From Kalaharituber pfeilii (Eukaryota; Ascomycota; Pezizomycetes; Pezizales; Pezizaceae), in contig WHUZ01000133.1 in the NCBI GenBank assembly GCA_015179045.1, positions 53,758 to 117,757 on the forward strand: DNA of 64,000 bases. Reading direction: 5' to 3'. Positions 46,787 through 59,039 of this stretch are shown here, one piece after another. The notes beneath the pieces are model-generated. The model was not told the origin of the DNA. It ran no database searches and was given only the letters and a program-made list of their open reading frames with translations. The translations under genes were made by a program, and so were the position numbers. How positions within the stretch are numbered: position 1 is the stretch's first letter; every line of letters starts with the position of its first letter.

Positions 46787-46799
46787 GACCTCTCACCCT

Positions 46800-47318
46800 G
46801 TTCGACTCTTCCTCTCCTAATCCCCTTCTCAATCGTTTCGTCCCTTCCATTCTCTTCTTCTTTCATTCCTTCTCCTAATCTTGATGAGAAGATGTGCACG
46901 AATCGACTGCTATACACGTGGAAGGATCTATTTGCTACAAGTCAGAACGAGATGCCCAAAACAGGCCTGGTAGTTTGTTTGATATCTATGTATCGAGGGG
47001 CAAAACCACGTCGAACAAAGAACCAGATTTGGACAGAAGAGGTGATATGGCAGCGAGAGAACTCTATATCAGTTCACATATAAAGTGCTGAAGATGGCAA
47101 TACTTAAAACTTTCCATCTTGTATATTCATGCTTACGAGATTGTATATGCATCATTCACACCTTCATTATATCTCCATGCTGTCACTTACCTAAGTACTC
47201 ATGAGTAGCCCTATAACTCTACTGTATATCTTTGAATATCCCATATATAGAACCTGATGTGTATTCTATTCTGCCACTAGTATTATTAAACAAATATAGC
47301 TATTATGTAGTTGATGTA

Positions 47319-47321
<3 letters not shown>
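46800..47321. other. No gene seen
   Basis: Nothing recognisable. Confidence 0.4.
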
Positions 47322-47358
<37 letters not shown>

Positions 47359-47398
47359 TTCAGGTAACCCTGCTTGCAGCTGTTCGCCATGGTAGGGC
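47322..47398 (-). mobile_element. Solo retroelement tail A with long T run
   Basis: About 32 T, AATATTTCAGGTAACCCTGC, TTGCAGCTGTTCGCCATGGT, AGGGC. TSD not convincing. Confidence 0.75.
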
Positions 47399-48585
47399 AG
47401 ACATTTCAGGTAAAAAAGATGTCATTGATGTATGTGCGTACCGTCCAGACCGCGTATTTCAAGGTTCCCTCAGAGCCTTGACCTTGTGTGCCGACGCGTA
47501 ACTCACGGAGTTCTGACCTGGTGCTGACGCCTTCACAAGGTATCTCCGACTGCACTTGTTCCACCTCAAACCTACCGGGCCACAGCCTGTCAAGAGGCGG
47601 GGTCTAGGTAGCATGCAGGGAGCCAGACCGGCTGAGGGGAGCAGCAATCGCCACGCATGTAGGGCAGTGAGGGCACAGGGGGCATTGAGGGAAATGACTG
47701 CTGACGAAGCGGCGAAGATTGAGGTACGTCTGCTTGCCACACCAAAGCGAGGAGTACATACTGGATGAGGACATAAAACAGTAGGGACCTGGCTGCAAAT
47801 CTGTGGATAAACGTAAACATAGGAGAGTCAAACACAATGAAGCAAAGCCATGTCACTCCGTGCGTAATATTTCCGTAAGCCAAACACCCATTCCAGTAGG
47901 AAGACAATCAAGAGACCGACTGTAGCTAGTGCATCATAACTATCAGCTCTGAGATTCGGTATGTCATGGGTAATTTTCCCCAGAGGTAGGTTACGTACAA
48001 GATAACACGTCACAGCAGGTGGAAAAGATGAGGAATACGGACGACAAATTTTATGAGACGAATAGTTTCAACAGCTACTCGACACAATGGGTACTATACT
48101 AGGAAGTGGAGAGGAGAAACAAGTGGAGCAAACGAGTTGGTGAACGACAAGGAGGGTTCAGTTCTTTGTGGCTTTCTATGGGAAATGTAAAATACAAAAC
48201 AGTCAGAAGCAATAAGTCAATGCGGAACAATCAACAAAACGGCAACTCAAGAGAATAACAGGAGAAACAGTGAACAACGAGATGAGCTGGTGAAAATGGT
48301 GAAAAACGTCCACGTGGGTTGCCTCTATCGCTTGCTAAATACCCAAAATTTATAAATGCTAGTGACGTAGAGAAAAAAAAAAGCTTTCTGAAAATGATTG
48401 ATGAATACATAGAACATAGATCCAATGTTGAAAATCAAATCCTACTTCGAAGCACATACCCGGAGAACGCCCGCTCTGTCACAACTTCCTTGCCAACAGA
48501 AATGAAACAAAGTACAAAACATAAGGATTGAAGTCAACGTGAAGAGCAGAGGGATAGAGAGCCAAGGGATGGAGACTAGCATCGG
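47399..48585. other. No gene; 3' flank of the NACHT-ankyrin gene
   Basis: Short frames only. The 3' UTR of the minus-strand receptor gene should lie just below 48585. Confidence 0.45.
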
Positions 48586-51500
48586 CTATGCCTCGTTGTC
48601 GTTTTCGAGTTTTGAACGTAACATTGTGACAATTTCATGGTGCCCACGCTTGGTGGCAATATCTATGGCAGTCTCAGAAGCGGCATTGGCCTGGGTAGAG
48701 TCGATTTTGTCATGTGCAAGAAGTTGCTTTGCTATGTGGGTGAGCCCATGGTAAGCTGTTATATGCAGCGGGGTGTCACCATCTGTATCACCACAGTTAA
48801 CATTAATCCTACTGTCTGCAAGCAGCAGCTCAACAGCCTTGTCATGCCCTTCATGAGCTGCGTGATGCAGTGGTGTCCAGCCGTTTTTGGTACCCGTATT
48901 CACGTCGACCTTGGTATTCGCCAGCAGCAACTCGACCACCTTGTCATGCCCATTGTTAGCTGCACTATTCAGTGGTGTAAAGCCGTTTTTGTTAGGCATA
49001 TTGACATCGACCTTGGTATTCGCCAGCAGCAGCTCGACTACCTTGTCATTCCCGTTGTTAGCTGCATTATTCAGTGGTGTAATGCCATTTTCGTTAGCTA
49101 TATTGACATCGACCTTGGTATTCGCCAGCAGCAGCTCGACCACCTTGTCATGCCCATTGTTAGCTGCATTATTCAGTGGTGTCCAGCCATTTATGGTACC
49201 CATATTGACATCGACCTTGGTATTCGCCAGCAGCAGCTCGACCACCTTGTCATTCCCGTTGTTAGCTGCACAATGCAGTGGTGTCCAGCCAATTTCCTCA
49301 GCCATATTGACATCGACCTTCGTATTCGCCAGCAGCAGCTCGACCATCTTGTCATTCCCGTTGTTAGCTGCATTATTGAGTGGCGTCCAGCCAATTTCGT
49401 CAGCTATATTGACATCGACCTTGGTATTCGCCAGCAGCAGCTCGACCACCTTGCCATGCCCTTTGTCAGCTGCACTATTCAGTGGTGTAAAGCCGTGTTT
49501 GTTAGCTATATTGACATCAACCTTGGTATTCGCCAGCAGCAGCTCGACCACCTTGCCATGCCCATTGCTAGCGGCGACATTCAGTGGTGTCCAGCCAATT
49601 TCGTCGGCTATATTGACATCGACCTTGGGATGCGCCAGCAGCAGCTCGACCACCTTTTCATGCCCTTCATCAGCTGCACTATTGAGTGGTGTCCAGCCAT
49701 TGTTGGTGGCTATATTGACATCGACCTTGGTATTCCCCAGCAGCAGCTCGACCACCTTGCCATGCCCGTTGTTAGCTGCATTATTGAGTGGTGTCCAGCC
49801 AATTTCGTCGGCTATATTGACATCGACCTTGGTATTCGCCAGCAGCAGCTCGACCACCTTGCCATGCCCATTGTTAGCTGCACTATTCAGTGGTGTAAAG
49901 CCGTTTTCATTAGCCATATTGACATCGACCTTGGTATGCGCCAGCAGCAGCTCGACCACCTTGCCATGCCCATTGTTAGCTGCACTATTCAGTGGTGTAA
50001 AGCCGTTTTCATTAGCCATATTGACATCGACCTTGGTATGCGCAAGCAGCAGCTCGACCACCTTGCCATGCCTGTTGGTAGCTGCACAATTCAGTGGTGT
50101 AAAGCCGTTTTGGTTAGCAATATTGACATCGACCTTGGGATTCGCCAGCAGCAGCTCGACCACCTTGCCATGCCCGTTGTTAGCTGCACTATTCAGTGGT
50201 GTCACGCCACCTTTGTTAGCCATATTGACATCGACCTTGGTATTCGCCAGCAGCAGCTCGACCAGCTTGCCATGCCCATTGTTAGCTGAGACATTCAGTG
50301 GTGTCCAGCCACTGTTGCTGGCTACATTGACATCGACCTTGGGATGCGCCAGCAGCAGCTCGACCACCTTTTCACGCCCATGGAAAGCTGCAACATTCAG
50401 TGGTGTAAGACCATTTTTGTTAGCCATATTGACATCGGCCTTGGTATTCGCCAGCAGCAGCTCAACCACCTTGTGATGTCCATTCCAAGCAGCTACATAC
50501 AGTGGTGTCACGCCACTTGTAGTAGCTATATTGACGTTGACCCTGTCATCCGAATTCACCAGCAGCAGCTCAACTACCTTGCTATGCCCATTATATGCTG
50601 CTGCCCATACAGGAGTGATAGCACTTATACATAAGCCAACGGCATCATGATCGGTGGCATTTATATTGATATCACCGGCCCTAATCCAAAGTCGTCTGAA
50701 GAGGTCTATATTTCCACTCCATGCTGCCGCTGTCAAACAGATTCCAAGGAAGGGTTTTGGTAGAGTTGGAATGAAGTTTGGATTCTGCAGAACGTATCCC
50801 TCAACTAACACCCTCAAATCAAATACCACTGATGCCACAAAGATCGACCCACACCCAGAGGCTGCATGGATATACTGATCTGAGACCCAATGAAACATCG
50901 ATGGAGACCTATCAAACTCCCAGTGCGTATCAAATGCCTGGTAGTGGTGGTGGCCATTCGAGGACCCTGCATCCTGCTCATGCTCGAAGTACTGGAATAG
51001 TTTACTTTGGATTCGATCCTTCAAAGCTTTAGAGGCATGGATTCCCCAATGGCAAAAGGAGTACCGTAAGAAAGGGAAATCACAGCTCAGGTTCTTGCCA
51101 TCCAACTGAGCATTCTGATATGCATCACCTCGGTCTGTTGTTAGGTACTCTAGACACACATGTGTAATGATGGAGTGTGCTTCAGCAGTTAAAATGGTGA
51201 GTGAACTTGAGTTATTAGTGCTTGGAAATAATAGAGTTGGATTCTTCTCAAAGAACTCTTTAGCACTTTGATGAATGAAACGGATGATAAATTTATTTCT
51301 AACAAGAGCAGAGTTCGGTCAATGTCGATTCCTATCTAAGACAATGAATATTACTCACCCCTTACTCTGCAGGTTATCTTTCAACTCTTCCTCAATCAGC
51401 AAACCTCCACAGTTAGAAAGCAAGTATGCTGTATCCACTCTATCATCCCTGTCAAAGCCAGTGTCCTCATGCGTAGCAATTGCATCCAAAAGTGCATCAG

Positions 51501-53812
51501 GCTCTAACCAGTCCAAGGTAAACGTGACTAGCATGAGAGCTTTCTGAATTATTTCCCAGGACTCCACATTGCGCTCTTGAATTCGCTGAATTGCATCATG
51601 ATAGGTACTGTCCAAACCTTTAGGAAGATTACCTAAAGCCAGCTTAAGCTTTTTGCGGTTCGGAGTGTTGGCAATGGAGGCTATGTGAAGTTGAGCAATC
51701 AAGAACCTCCACAAGTGCGTGCAAATGTTAGTTAGAGAAAAGAATTATTTTCAACAGAATAATACTTACATTCCATTTGCCTGTTGTGAAATCCTATTAA
51801 TTACCTCGTTCCGAAGTTCAGCATTAGCACCGATGAGGCGGTAAAGATTTTCACCCGTTTTTGCAAACTGTTCTATTCTTGCCTCAAGATATATCCTGAT
51901 ATCACTGTCTTTGGCTGTTATTTCCAAGCTTGAGTACCCCTTTTCCATAAAGAAATTAACAGTACTAGGATCAGGTCGAGATGTTGCGAAAAGCTGCACA
52001 TTGCCAGCACACTGGATAAGATTAAACAAGTGGATGCGCAATAGGTCACGTTGAGAAAGGCATTCATCTAAAGCATCAACTACAAGAAAGATTCTCTCCA
52101 GAGCTGAAGCACATTTTTTGACCCGCTCCATAATCTCGTTGACAGGCAAATAGCGTTCCTCTTTCTTCCAATATTCAGTGTAAAGCTTGCTGATATCAGG
52201 TGTAATATAGCATTGCTTTTCCAGTTGGCGCAAAATGCTTCCAAGGAGGTTCTGCAGAGTCTGCACTTGTTGGTCGCCATAGTTACAATACAAGAATGCA
52301 ATTCCAACCTGCTCCTTGCCTATTGCTTCATTGATGCCATAGTTATCGTTCAAATGCTGAATGACAAGAGACCTAAAAGGTTTTGCTTAGTAGGTGGCAA
52401 AGCAAAGAAGCCTTGTTGAAGGGGAGATACGTGAGTGTAGTCTTTCCTGCACCAGCTATAGTTTTGAATGTTAGCTGTTTCCTCTGCTTTGGCACCTCGA
52501 ACAATAGAAGACTAACGCATTCCATAACAAAACAGTGCCCTCGACTCCCCTCGTAGCCATTTGGCAAATTTTTCATCCTCCAGGAGCCACGTTCCAGTAC
52601 CATGCTCGACCTTCCCATAAACATTATCTTGCGTGCTCCAAAATGTCAATGGCGACAGCCGTTTATATGCGTTTTCTCTGGCATCATCTGTTCAAATAAA
52701 ATGAGTTTAGTTACTTAACTTGAATGTCAGGATAATCCTCTTGGTCTTCCAGTGTTCTATCGTACCTTCATGCTTGCTAACTGCAATAGCTCTAGTTTGT
52801 ACCACAGCAATCCAAATGTATAGATTACCACTATTAGCAAGTGTTTTGCTACCTATAGAAACGGAACTCAACTCGAGAAACGTGTCACATTTTCCATAGA
52901 GGCAGGCTGTATTAAGGAGAGGAAACATACTTCACTTCTGCTACATCGTTGCTAACATCAGTCATTTTAACCTGAGAGTCCAATACAACTTCCCTACAAT
53001 TTTAGGTGCATATTAGCAGAACTGTCCATAAACAGCATATAAATGGCTCGTTTCAAAGTGGATTACCTGATCTCAAGCTGCAGCATCTTGTGCAGAATGT
53101 TCGTGATCGTTTCAAGAGACTGTGAAATTTCTTTGAATTCATCCTCTTGGAATGGCCAAACCAATCGATCGACCAGTGTTCTGATGGTAGTCGATTTTTC
53201 CGCAGCGGCGGAAGTGGTAGTAGAAAAAGCCAGAGAGCCCTCCGAACCAGGTTCGAATTGCGCCGGATTGAAACCAGTGGGAGAACTCAGGTAAGGTTGA
53301 GAAATTTTACCACCAGTAGTCATGGGGGTTGAGGCCCGCGATGGGATAAATTTCTTGAAAATATCTCTCTTTCGCTGCCTCTTGACACTAGCATTGGTAG
53401 ACGCTTTCCCAGAGGTTGCATTGGCAGTGAGGCCTCCGGAAATCGACCCATCGGTAGATATAATGGAACTTGCATCGGAAATTGTGATGGTAGCTTGACT
53501 CTCCACAATTGTCGAACTTTGAGCCTCAACAATAATTTCCGGCTTGTTTAGGAGATTCTGTAGCTTTGGATCTTGAAGAATTGCATTTAGCTTCTGGAGG
53601 ACAAGGTGCTGCGGCTCAAGGCTCTTCTGCACTTCGTTTGGAATTTTGTTGTTTTGCTTTCTGTCAGCTACCTGCTGTGCATATTGTATATATAAGTTGA
53701 ACTGTTCAATAAGTTCTTGGCAGGATGCTGGAGCATCTTTGACGTTCTGGAGATATTGAACCAGTTTGACGGCTGCTGGTATAATACCGAATGCAAGTCC
53801 TACAGCGTCCAT
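48586..53812 (-). CDS. NACHT-ankyrin STAND receptor (NLR-like), about 1,564 aa
   Basis: Inferred minus-strand exons in coding order: 53812-53067, 52993-52931, 52791-52766, 52687-52517, 52455-52431, 52372-51770, 51706-51359, 51298-48586. All joins have GT..AG ends and keep frame. The 26-nt exon at 52791-52766 is the least certain. Domains: a fungal STAND N-terminal helical domain (1-250; MDAVGLAFGIIPAAVKLVQYL, VKDAPASCQELIEQF), a pre-NACHT segment (GTGTWLLEDEKFAKWLRG), Walker A GMPGAGKTTLT (334-344), Walker B FLVVDALDEC (about 439-448), sensor-like LFATSRPD, and a winged-helix part (LAKL-type AQLHIASI; FIHQSAKEFFE). About 20 ankyrin repeats (about 875-1555) follow. Such proteins switch on NTP-driven oligomerisation after ligand binding and act in fungal allorecognition or immunity. 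That role is inferred. No premature stop is needed in this model, so the gene looks functional. Confidence 0.85.
48620..50640 (-). repeat. In-frame 102-bp ankyrin repeat array
   Basis: About 18 consecutive 34-codon units share VVELLLANTKVDVN and GxTPLNxAANNGH, with near-identity also at the DNA level (for example the block gaccaccttg..catgccc followed by ttgttagctgca). Differences appear to cluster after VDVN (IADEI, MANEN, MGTIN, IATNN, MPNKN), at the residue before TPL (W, F, V, I) and at the two residues after it. The first and last units are more divergent. The 102-bp period also opens 529- and 550-codon frames on the plus strand, which are shadows. Confidence 0.93.
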
Positions 53813-54980
53813 GTTAATGGGATTGGATATTCAGCTGGTGTGGTTTAAAAGTACTGCAAAGAGGATCTGGAGTTTGGATGTACAGGTTCAGATCGTTTTG
53901 ATAATAGCGGAACTAGTTCTTCTGATGAGCTTTCGATTTTTGGAGTTCTCTTGCTCAAAATGTCAAATAACCCCTACCCCGCAAGCGATAAGAGGCTCAA
54001 GAACTGAAAAAGAAACCAATCTGTAAATACGAGGTGGTGACTTCGGTGAGCAGGGGTCAACTTTGAGAACCAATCAGGAATGCATTCCATATTGTATTGT
54101 GCATTGCACCAGTTTTTAATGGCGTCCACCTCGAGACAGTACTGACCCCTCAGATCCCCGTGCATATTGTCACGAATGTACATGAGAGATGTTTTCTGTG
54201 TTTTATGATACTATCCCGCAGGCCCCACTCATTGTGTACTGAGCTTTGGATGTGTTAGGCATGCAGTGGCGCGGCACTCTGTAGAAAATTCAACTACTCC
54301 TTCAAAAGGAATATTCATTGAGTATTTTGAGATCAGGGGACTTCATTAACAATCCGCTGGGGTAATGATGGGCGCATGGGTATCGCTAAGCACATTGGCA
54401 CTCTCTCCCGAGTTTCCTCATTCCTCAAATTCGCTCTAGATTCACAAGCAGGGGTGTCGACGGGGTTCCAGCTGCCCTACTAACTAGACTACTGCAGTCC
54501 CCTGCAGGTAAGGTACTGTATGTTCTCGTATGATACCACACTGTTAGCTCAGCCGTACACAGCAACAATTGGTCCCGACAGCTTAAATAGACTTAGCATA
54601 TACTCGAGCATCTATAGCCAATCATTGCTAAATTAGGTATCTATAGCTAGCGTTTGCTGTATCATTGAGGCAGACCACCCACAAATTCTTCACATTGACG
54701 TATATCCGGCAGCCGATTCACCCCCCCCCGGTGCAAGGAATATTTGTAGAGGTCATGGATTCTAAAAACCATAACCAACCAAGTCAGGCTTCTTCCGCTG
54801 ATGTAATTAGACCTGGGCCCGTCTAGATCCCCCATGCACCCACAACCCCTTGATATTCAGGATGGAGATGCAATGTGGTACGAGGAACAAAAAATCCAGA
54901 AACAATGAACTGTCAGATGAAACGAAAAAATAAAGAGACATGAGAGTCGTTAACCTATCAAGGAGTAATTTGCATTATCC
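53813..54980. promoter_or_regulatory. Upstream region of the receptor gene; nothing specific seen
   Basis: The promoter of the minus-strand receptor should lie here. No TATA or operator-like element could be assigned with confidence. A C run occurs at 54721-54730. Confidence 0.35.
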
Positions 54981-55004
54981 GGGAAAAAAATAGGCACCTA
55001 TGGG

Positions 55005-55290
55005 AGGAGCATTTGAAGTTGTTATTGAACAGGCTATTTGAGTGGCTGTTTGAGCAGTTACTGGAGGGAGCGCGAGAAAGGCTTCTGGAGTGGGGGGCGG
55101 AGAGGCTGCTGGAGTGGCTGCTGATGAAGAAGCTGTATGAACGACTGCTGGAGAAGAAGGGGTGGGGATGCTGGCGGGGGTGGCCGCTGAAAAACTAATT
55201 GTAGGACTGCCCGAGAGTTTGCTGGAGGAGGCTGTTGAAGGGGCTGTCGAAGCGGCAGTGGGACGGCGGAGTGGTGGGATGATGGGGTAG
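55005..55290 (+). repeat. Degenerate CTGGAG/CTGTTGAA repeat
   Basis: Repeats of the type GGCTGCTGGAGTGGCTG at 9-30 bp spacing yield a Leu/Glu/Trp-rich frame (RLLEWLL..). The frame has no context and ends quickly. Read as low-complexity DNA rather than a gene. Confidence 0.45.
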
Positions 55291-56185
55291 GGAAAAGGCG
55301 CGGGTTTTATGCACTGCTCAAACTGACCTAGAGCTTAGCGATGGACGTTGTCTGTTGTTGTTGAAGATTATGCGACACACAAGAACCGAGACTATGAACC
55401 GAGATTATGAACCGAGATTATGGTATAAGGTTATTTCATGAGATGAGGAATCTACGTTGTGGATACGTGTTGTGATAATGAGCAACCTTAATACTCGCAC
55501 AATTTGCTAGCAGCTCATGTCTATAAATAGGTGGATGTTAGGAGCACATATCGGAGATTGAATACACAAGTCATAAGAGTGAACAATACTATACGAAGTC
55601 TACTACATAATTCAAGATATTTTCTTCAGTTGTGCGAGTGAGAAGCTTTAACGTTGAGGACGTGCTAGAAAGTGCTGTGTGGGCGGGGGAATGGAGTGGG
55701 GTCCAGAGAAGGCGGAGCTGTCAACTTTTTTAGCTGACTATAGCTTGATGACGTGTGTGTGCTGTTTTCTCGAGTTACGGACTTGAGCTTACAACAAGGC
55801 GGCACGTCAGGGTATATCATAGATTAAAGATCCATCCTGCGGTTCGGTTACTAGAACTAGCCAATTAAGGCACTGCGGGAACAAAACGTTCTTACCTTTT
55901 GGTCTAAATTGTGCGATTGTGTTCTGTGTCAGCGGTATGATTATGCATAGAAGACCCGTTCTCCTCCTTAGTTCCGTTCACAATTCGGCAGCACAATCTC
56001 GACTGGTGCAAGCTAACTCGTTGAGCCTCAGGGTAGTCTCGTAACCAGAGCTGTTTTAATCGCCGCTTCATACATCCTTGCCTTTCTTGCACAGCAAAAG
56101 CCTTTTGCAGCAACATTCGGCATCAGCAGTCCCGTAGCTGCTTCACCACCGAGTTCGCTGTTTCGACATGGATAACTCTCACAAT
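55291..56185. other. No gene seen
   Basis: One short direct repeat (ATGAACCGAGATT, 55395-55425). Otherwise nothing recognisable. Confidence 0.4.
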
Positions 56186-56189
56186 CTAG

Positions 56190-56345
56190 CGGATATGTGC
56201 GATAAATTAATTATGGACTAAATTGACTGCGCTGAATCCAAATATAGCATAAAAAAAAGCGAAGATGCTACATCTATAGCATCTACAATTGTATCATCTC
56301 AACTGTGTGAAATAACCCCTCTGGCGCCCACAAGCAAATACCCAC
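56190..56345 (+). repeat. Coding-like dispersed repeat, copy 3 (partial)
   Basis: Aligns with 22690-22850: GATAAATTAATTATGGACTA, ATTGACTGCGCTGAATCC, CTACATCTATAGC and GTGTGAAATAACCCCTCTGG. The frame is more damaged than in copy 1 (stop after IMD). Confidence 0.5.
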
Positions 56346-58721
56346 TCTCGTGCAGTGTATAAGTGTTGTATAACCAGTGGAGCCGAAGGGATAAAGCACT
56401 TTGAACTTGGATCCGCTTGCGGCCTGGCAACCCAGTGCCAAGCCTCCAAATGTGCCAGCGAGAGTGACATCTTCGGGGTGTCATGTTTGCCTACGACTCT
56501 CTCATCTAGAAGGCCGAAGGAAGCAACGAGGCCTACGTGGAGCCGAGGCTGTGTGGCGGCGAGAGGGGAAGAGCTTGCGATGAGTGGGACTATACCTGTG
56601 TAGCGCCGAAAGCGCGATGAGGATACCTGTGGGGTGCCGAAGGAGAATCTGTGGCGGTGGAGGTGGTACGTAGGAATTTGGAGTGGCTGCGCAGTCTGTG
56701 GCGGTAGCAAGTCTGCTAGCGGTGAGATTATGTAGGTGTACGGAATCGGGAGTATTGTGCGTGAACAAGAACCAAATATGAAAATCGTAATGTACCTTCT
56801 ATATAATACCCAGAGCAAAGCAAGACGGGAGTTCTACCCCCTTCTCACAACCTCCTTTTCTTCATACAATACTTTGTCCTCAGAGAAAAGAGAGAAAGTA
56901 TCCTCCCACAGTCCTTATTCAAAAATGCACAAGTTAGCCAACCGTTTCCCAATGGAATTAGGGGTAGCTATTAGAAGTGTTGTTTTGTACAAGTCCTATC
57001 TAAAAACTCTTGTGTAAGATGACACATAATATCCACTACCGCCTCTCAATGGACCGGAGCGGTGGGAGCTAGCGGAGCGAATGTATGACTTTTATGCGGA
57101 AAATGCGGGTGTGAAAGAAAAGATGAAAAGAGATTGATTGTATCAACTACAGTACAGCGCATTTACTATGGAATACCTCACGTGGCGTCCTTATCTCCAC
57201 GTGATCACTGTGCTAAGCTTTGCCCTTACCCATTTTGTTATCTTTCCCCACACCAGAGGTAAACCTTGCGCGAAGCTTCCCTGCCCCCTTCGTGTAATTA
57301 GCATATTGGAAATGCTAGAATTTAGGTACACACAGCAAAACTTAAAAACAGCTTGACTCAGTTCCAACTAGAACATTATTGTAAAAACCGGAGTAATGCA
57401 ACTCATCTTATTACTTAACGATGCCAGACTACCCTCATTCCATTCCTCAGCGCTGCACCATCTACCTCTCCTCCGACAGCTTTTCTCACAGGTGATTTTG
57501 AATGGGGCGAATATTCAGCTTTGTCTTTGAGTTGGCCTCAACTTTGCGCCTAGTTGTTCTCGTTTCATCTATGATTTGAAATAAATTTGTACCCTATGTT
57601 TGTTTCGTTGTTGACCTGTGGTTGACGTGTTTGCGCTTTTTCGACTTTATAGCATCTAGAAATACCATCGGGGACCAATGCAAATAGGCTGCATGATATA
57701 GCAAATGTGAGGAACTGATGAGTCGTTTCTCTCATATTTCCATGGCTCCAGTCCATATTTTTGTTACTTCGGCATTTTTGTGCATTGGTTCTATAGAGCG
57801 GGTCAAGGCAACATAGTATGCAATTTATCATTGGGAGTAAGTAGTTGCACTAGCATCGATGCAACTCTCTTCTACACACATTTTATTCTTCGCAAATGTT
57901 CTGTGCTTTACATGTAGAGTACAACACCCAGCAACAGGGTTGAGCTGAACCCCACTTTTTCACTCCGCCTGTTCCTCCCCGCATCTCCTAGCAGAGGACC
58001 CATTGTGTCGAGCGGCTGTTAAATGTCACTCCCTACCGCTCACATCGGCCGTTGTCGGTAACTTCCACATTTTTTCCCGTGCGCTCTTCCAGTCTCTTAC
58101 CTCCCTCCGCCCCTACGCTGTCATTACGGATTCTAAAGCGTACATAAACAAGTCAGCCATGGCTTGCCGACAAAACGATACACCGCAAATCCAGAACATA
58201 TATAAAAGCTAAAAAGAAAAATGAACAAAAGGATTATGAGTAGGATCTCACTCTCCGCACCGAACGCCCATGCACCACAGCCCACATGTATTCACAAGTC
58301 ATTAATTCTGCATTTTTTTTAAGGGGAGGCAGACTTCTTGCTTCGGAATTCAAAGTCCATCTTAGCAAGGTTTTTCTCCGCCAACCATATTATAGACCTG
58401 GTCCATCTAGGACCCTCGACCCCCAATTATTTACCTTGTTTTTAAAGATGAACAGCCCTTTTGCATTGGAATTCACTCAGCAACCGAGTCAGGCTTTCCT
58501 CCGCTGACCATGTTATAGAGTCTATCTGGAACCCTGTGTACCCACAGCCCTTGGATTCCCACAACCCCGTGTACCCACACTCTGCATGTACCACAAATAA
58601 CTCAAAACGAAGATGGCATAGGTATAAAAACGCACCACATGGGTGTAGTCTACCTACCAAGCAGAATAATGCATTATACCTACCTGAAGAGGCACAGAAC
58701 AAGAGGGTGATGCCGAGCGGC
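56346..58721. other. No gene seen
   Basis: A 174-codon minus-strand frame (56294-56818) partly overlaps the repeat and lacks any motif. Frames elsewhere are short. Confidence 0.4.
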
Positions 58722-58931
58722 GAGGCGGGGGATGTGAGAGGCGGGGGATGTGAGAGGCGGGGGATGTGAGAGGCGGGGGATGTGAGAGGCGGGGGATGTG
58801 AGTGGCGGAGGATGTGAGAGGCAGGGGATGTGAGAGGCGGGGGATGTGAGAGGCGGGGGATGTGAGAGGCGGGGGATGTGAGAGGCGGGGGATGTGAGTG
58901 GCGGAGGATGTGAGAGGCAGGGGATGTGAGA
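58722..58931. repeat. G-rich 16-bp minisatellite, about 13 copies
   Basis: Unit GAGGCGGGGGATGTGA, with variants GTGGCGGAGGATGTGA and GAGGCAGGGGATGTGA arranged as a repeated higher-order block (about 58801-58830 and 58897-58931). The 16-bp period cycles all three frames. Each unit has a G5 run, so the G-rich strand could form G-quadruplexes. Confidence 0.93.
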
Positions 58932-59039
58932 GATGGAGATAAGGAGGCGGAGGTTGGAGCCTTGTTAGCCTTGTAATATGCTGTCGCAGTCGCAATGGTT
59001 CTAAAAACCACTGTTATCACTATTGCTATATGCTGTCAC

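Noticed and set aside
48637..50476. Two long plus-strand open frames (529 and 550 codons) over the receptor gene
   Set aside because: They are antisense to the 102-bp ankyrin array. A period divisible by three keeps every frame open, and the peptides are repeats without known motifs.
55013..55198. Leu/Glu/Trp-rich 61-codon frame (RLLEWLL repeats)
   Set aside because: Generated by degenerate CTGGAG-type repeats. Short, with no context of a gene.
58442..59020. 192-codon minus-strand frame rich in SHPPPLTSPAS
   Set aside because: A product of the 16-bp minisatellite, whose period cycles all three frames. Low complexity.
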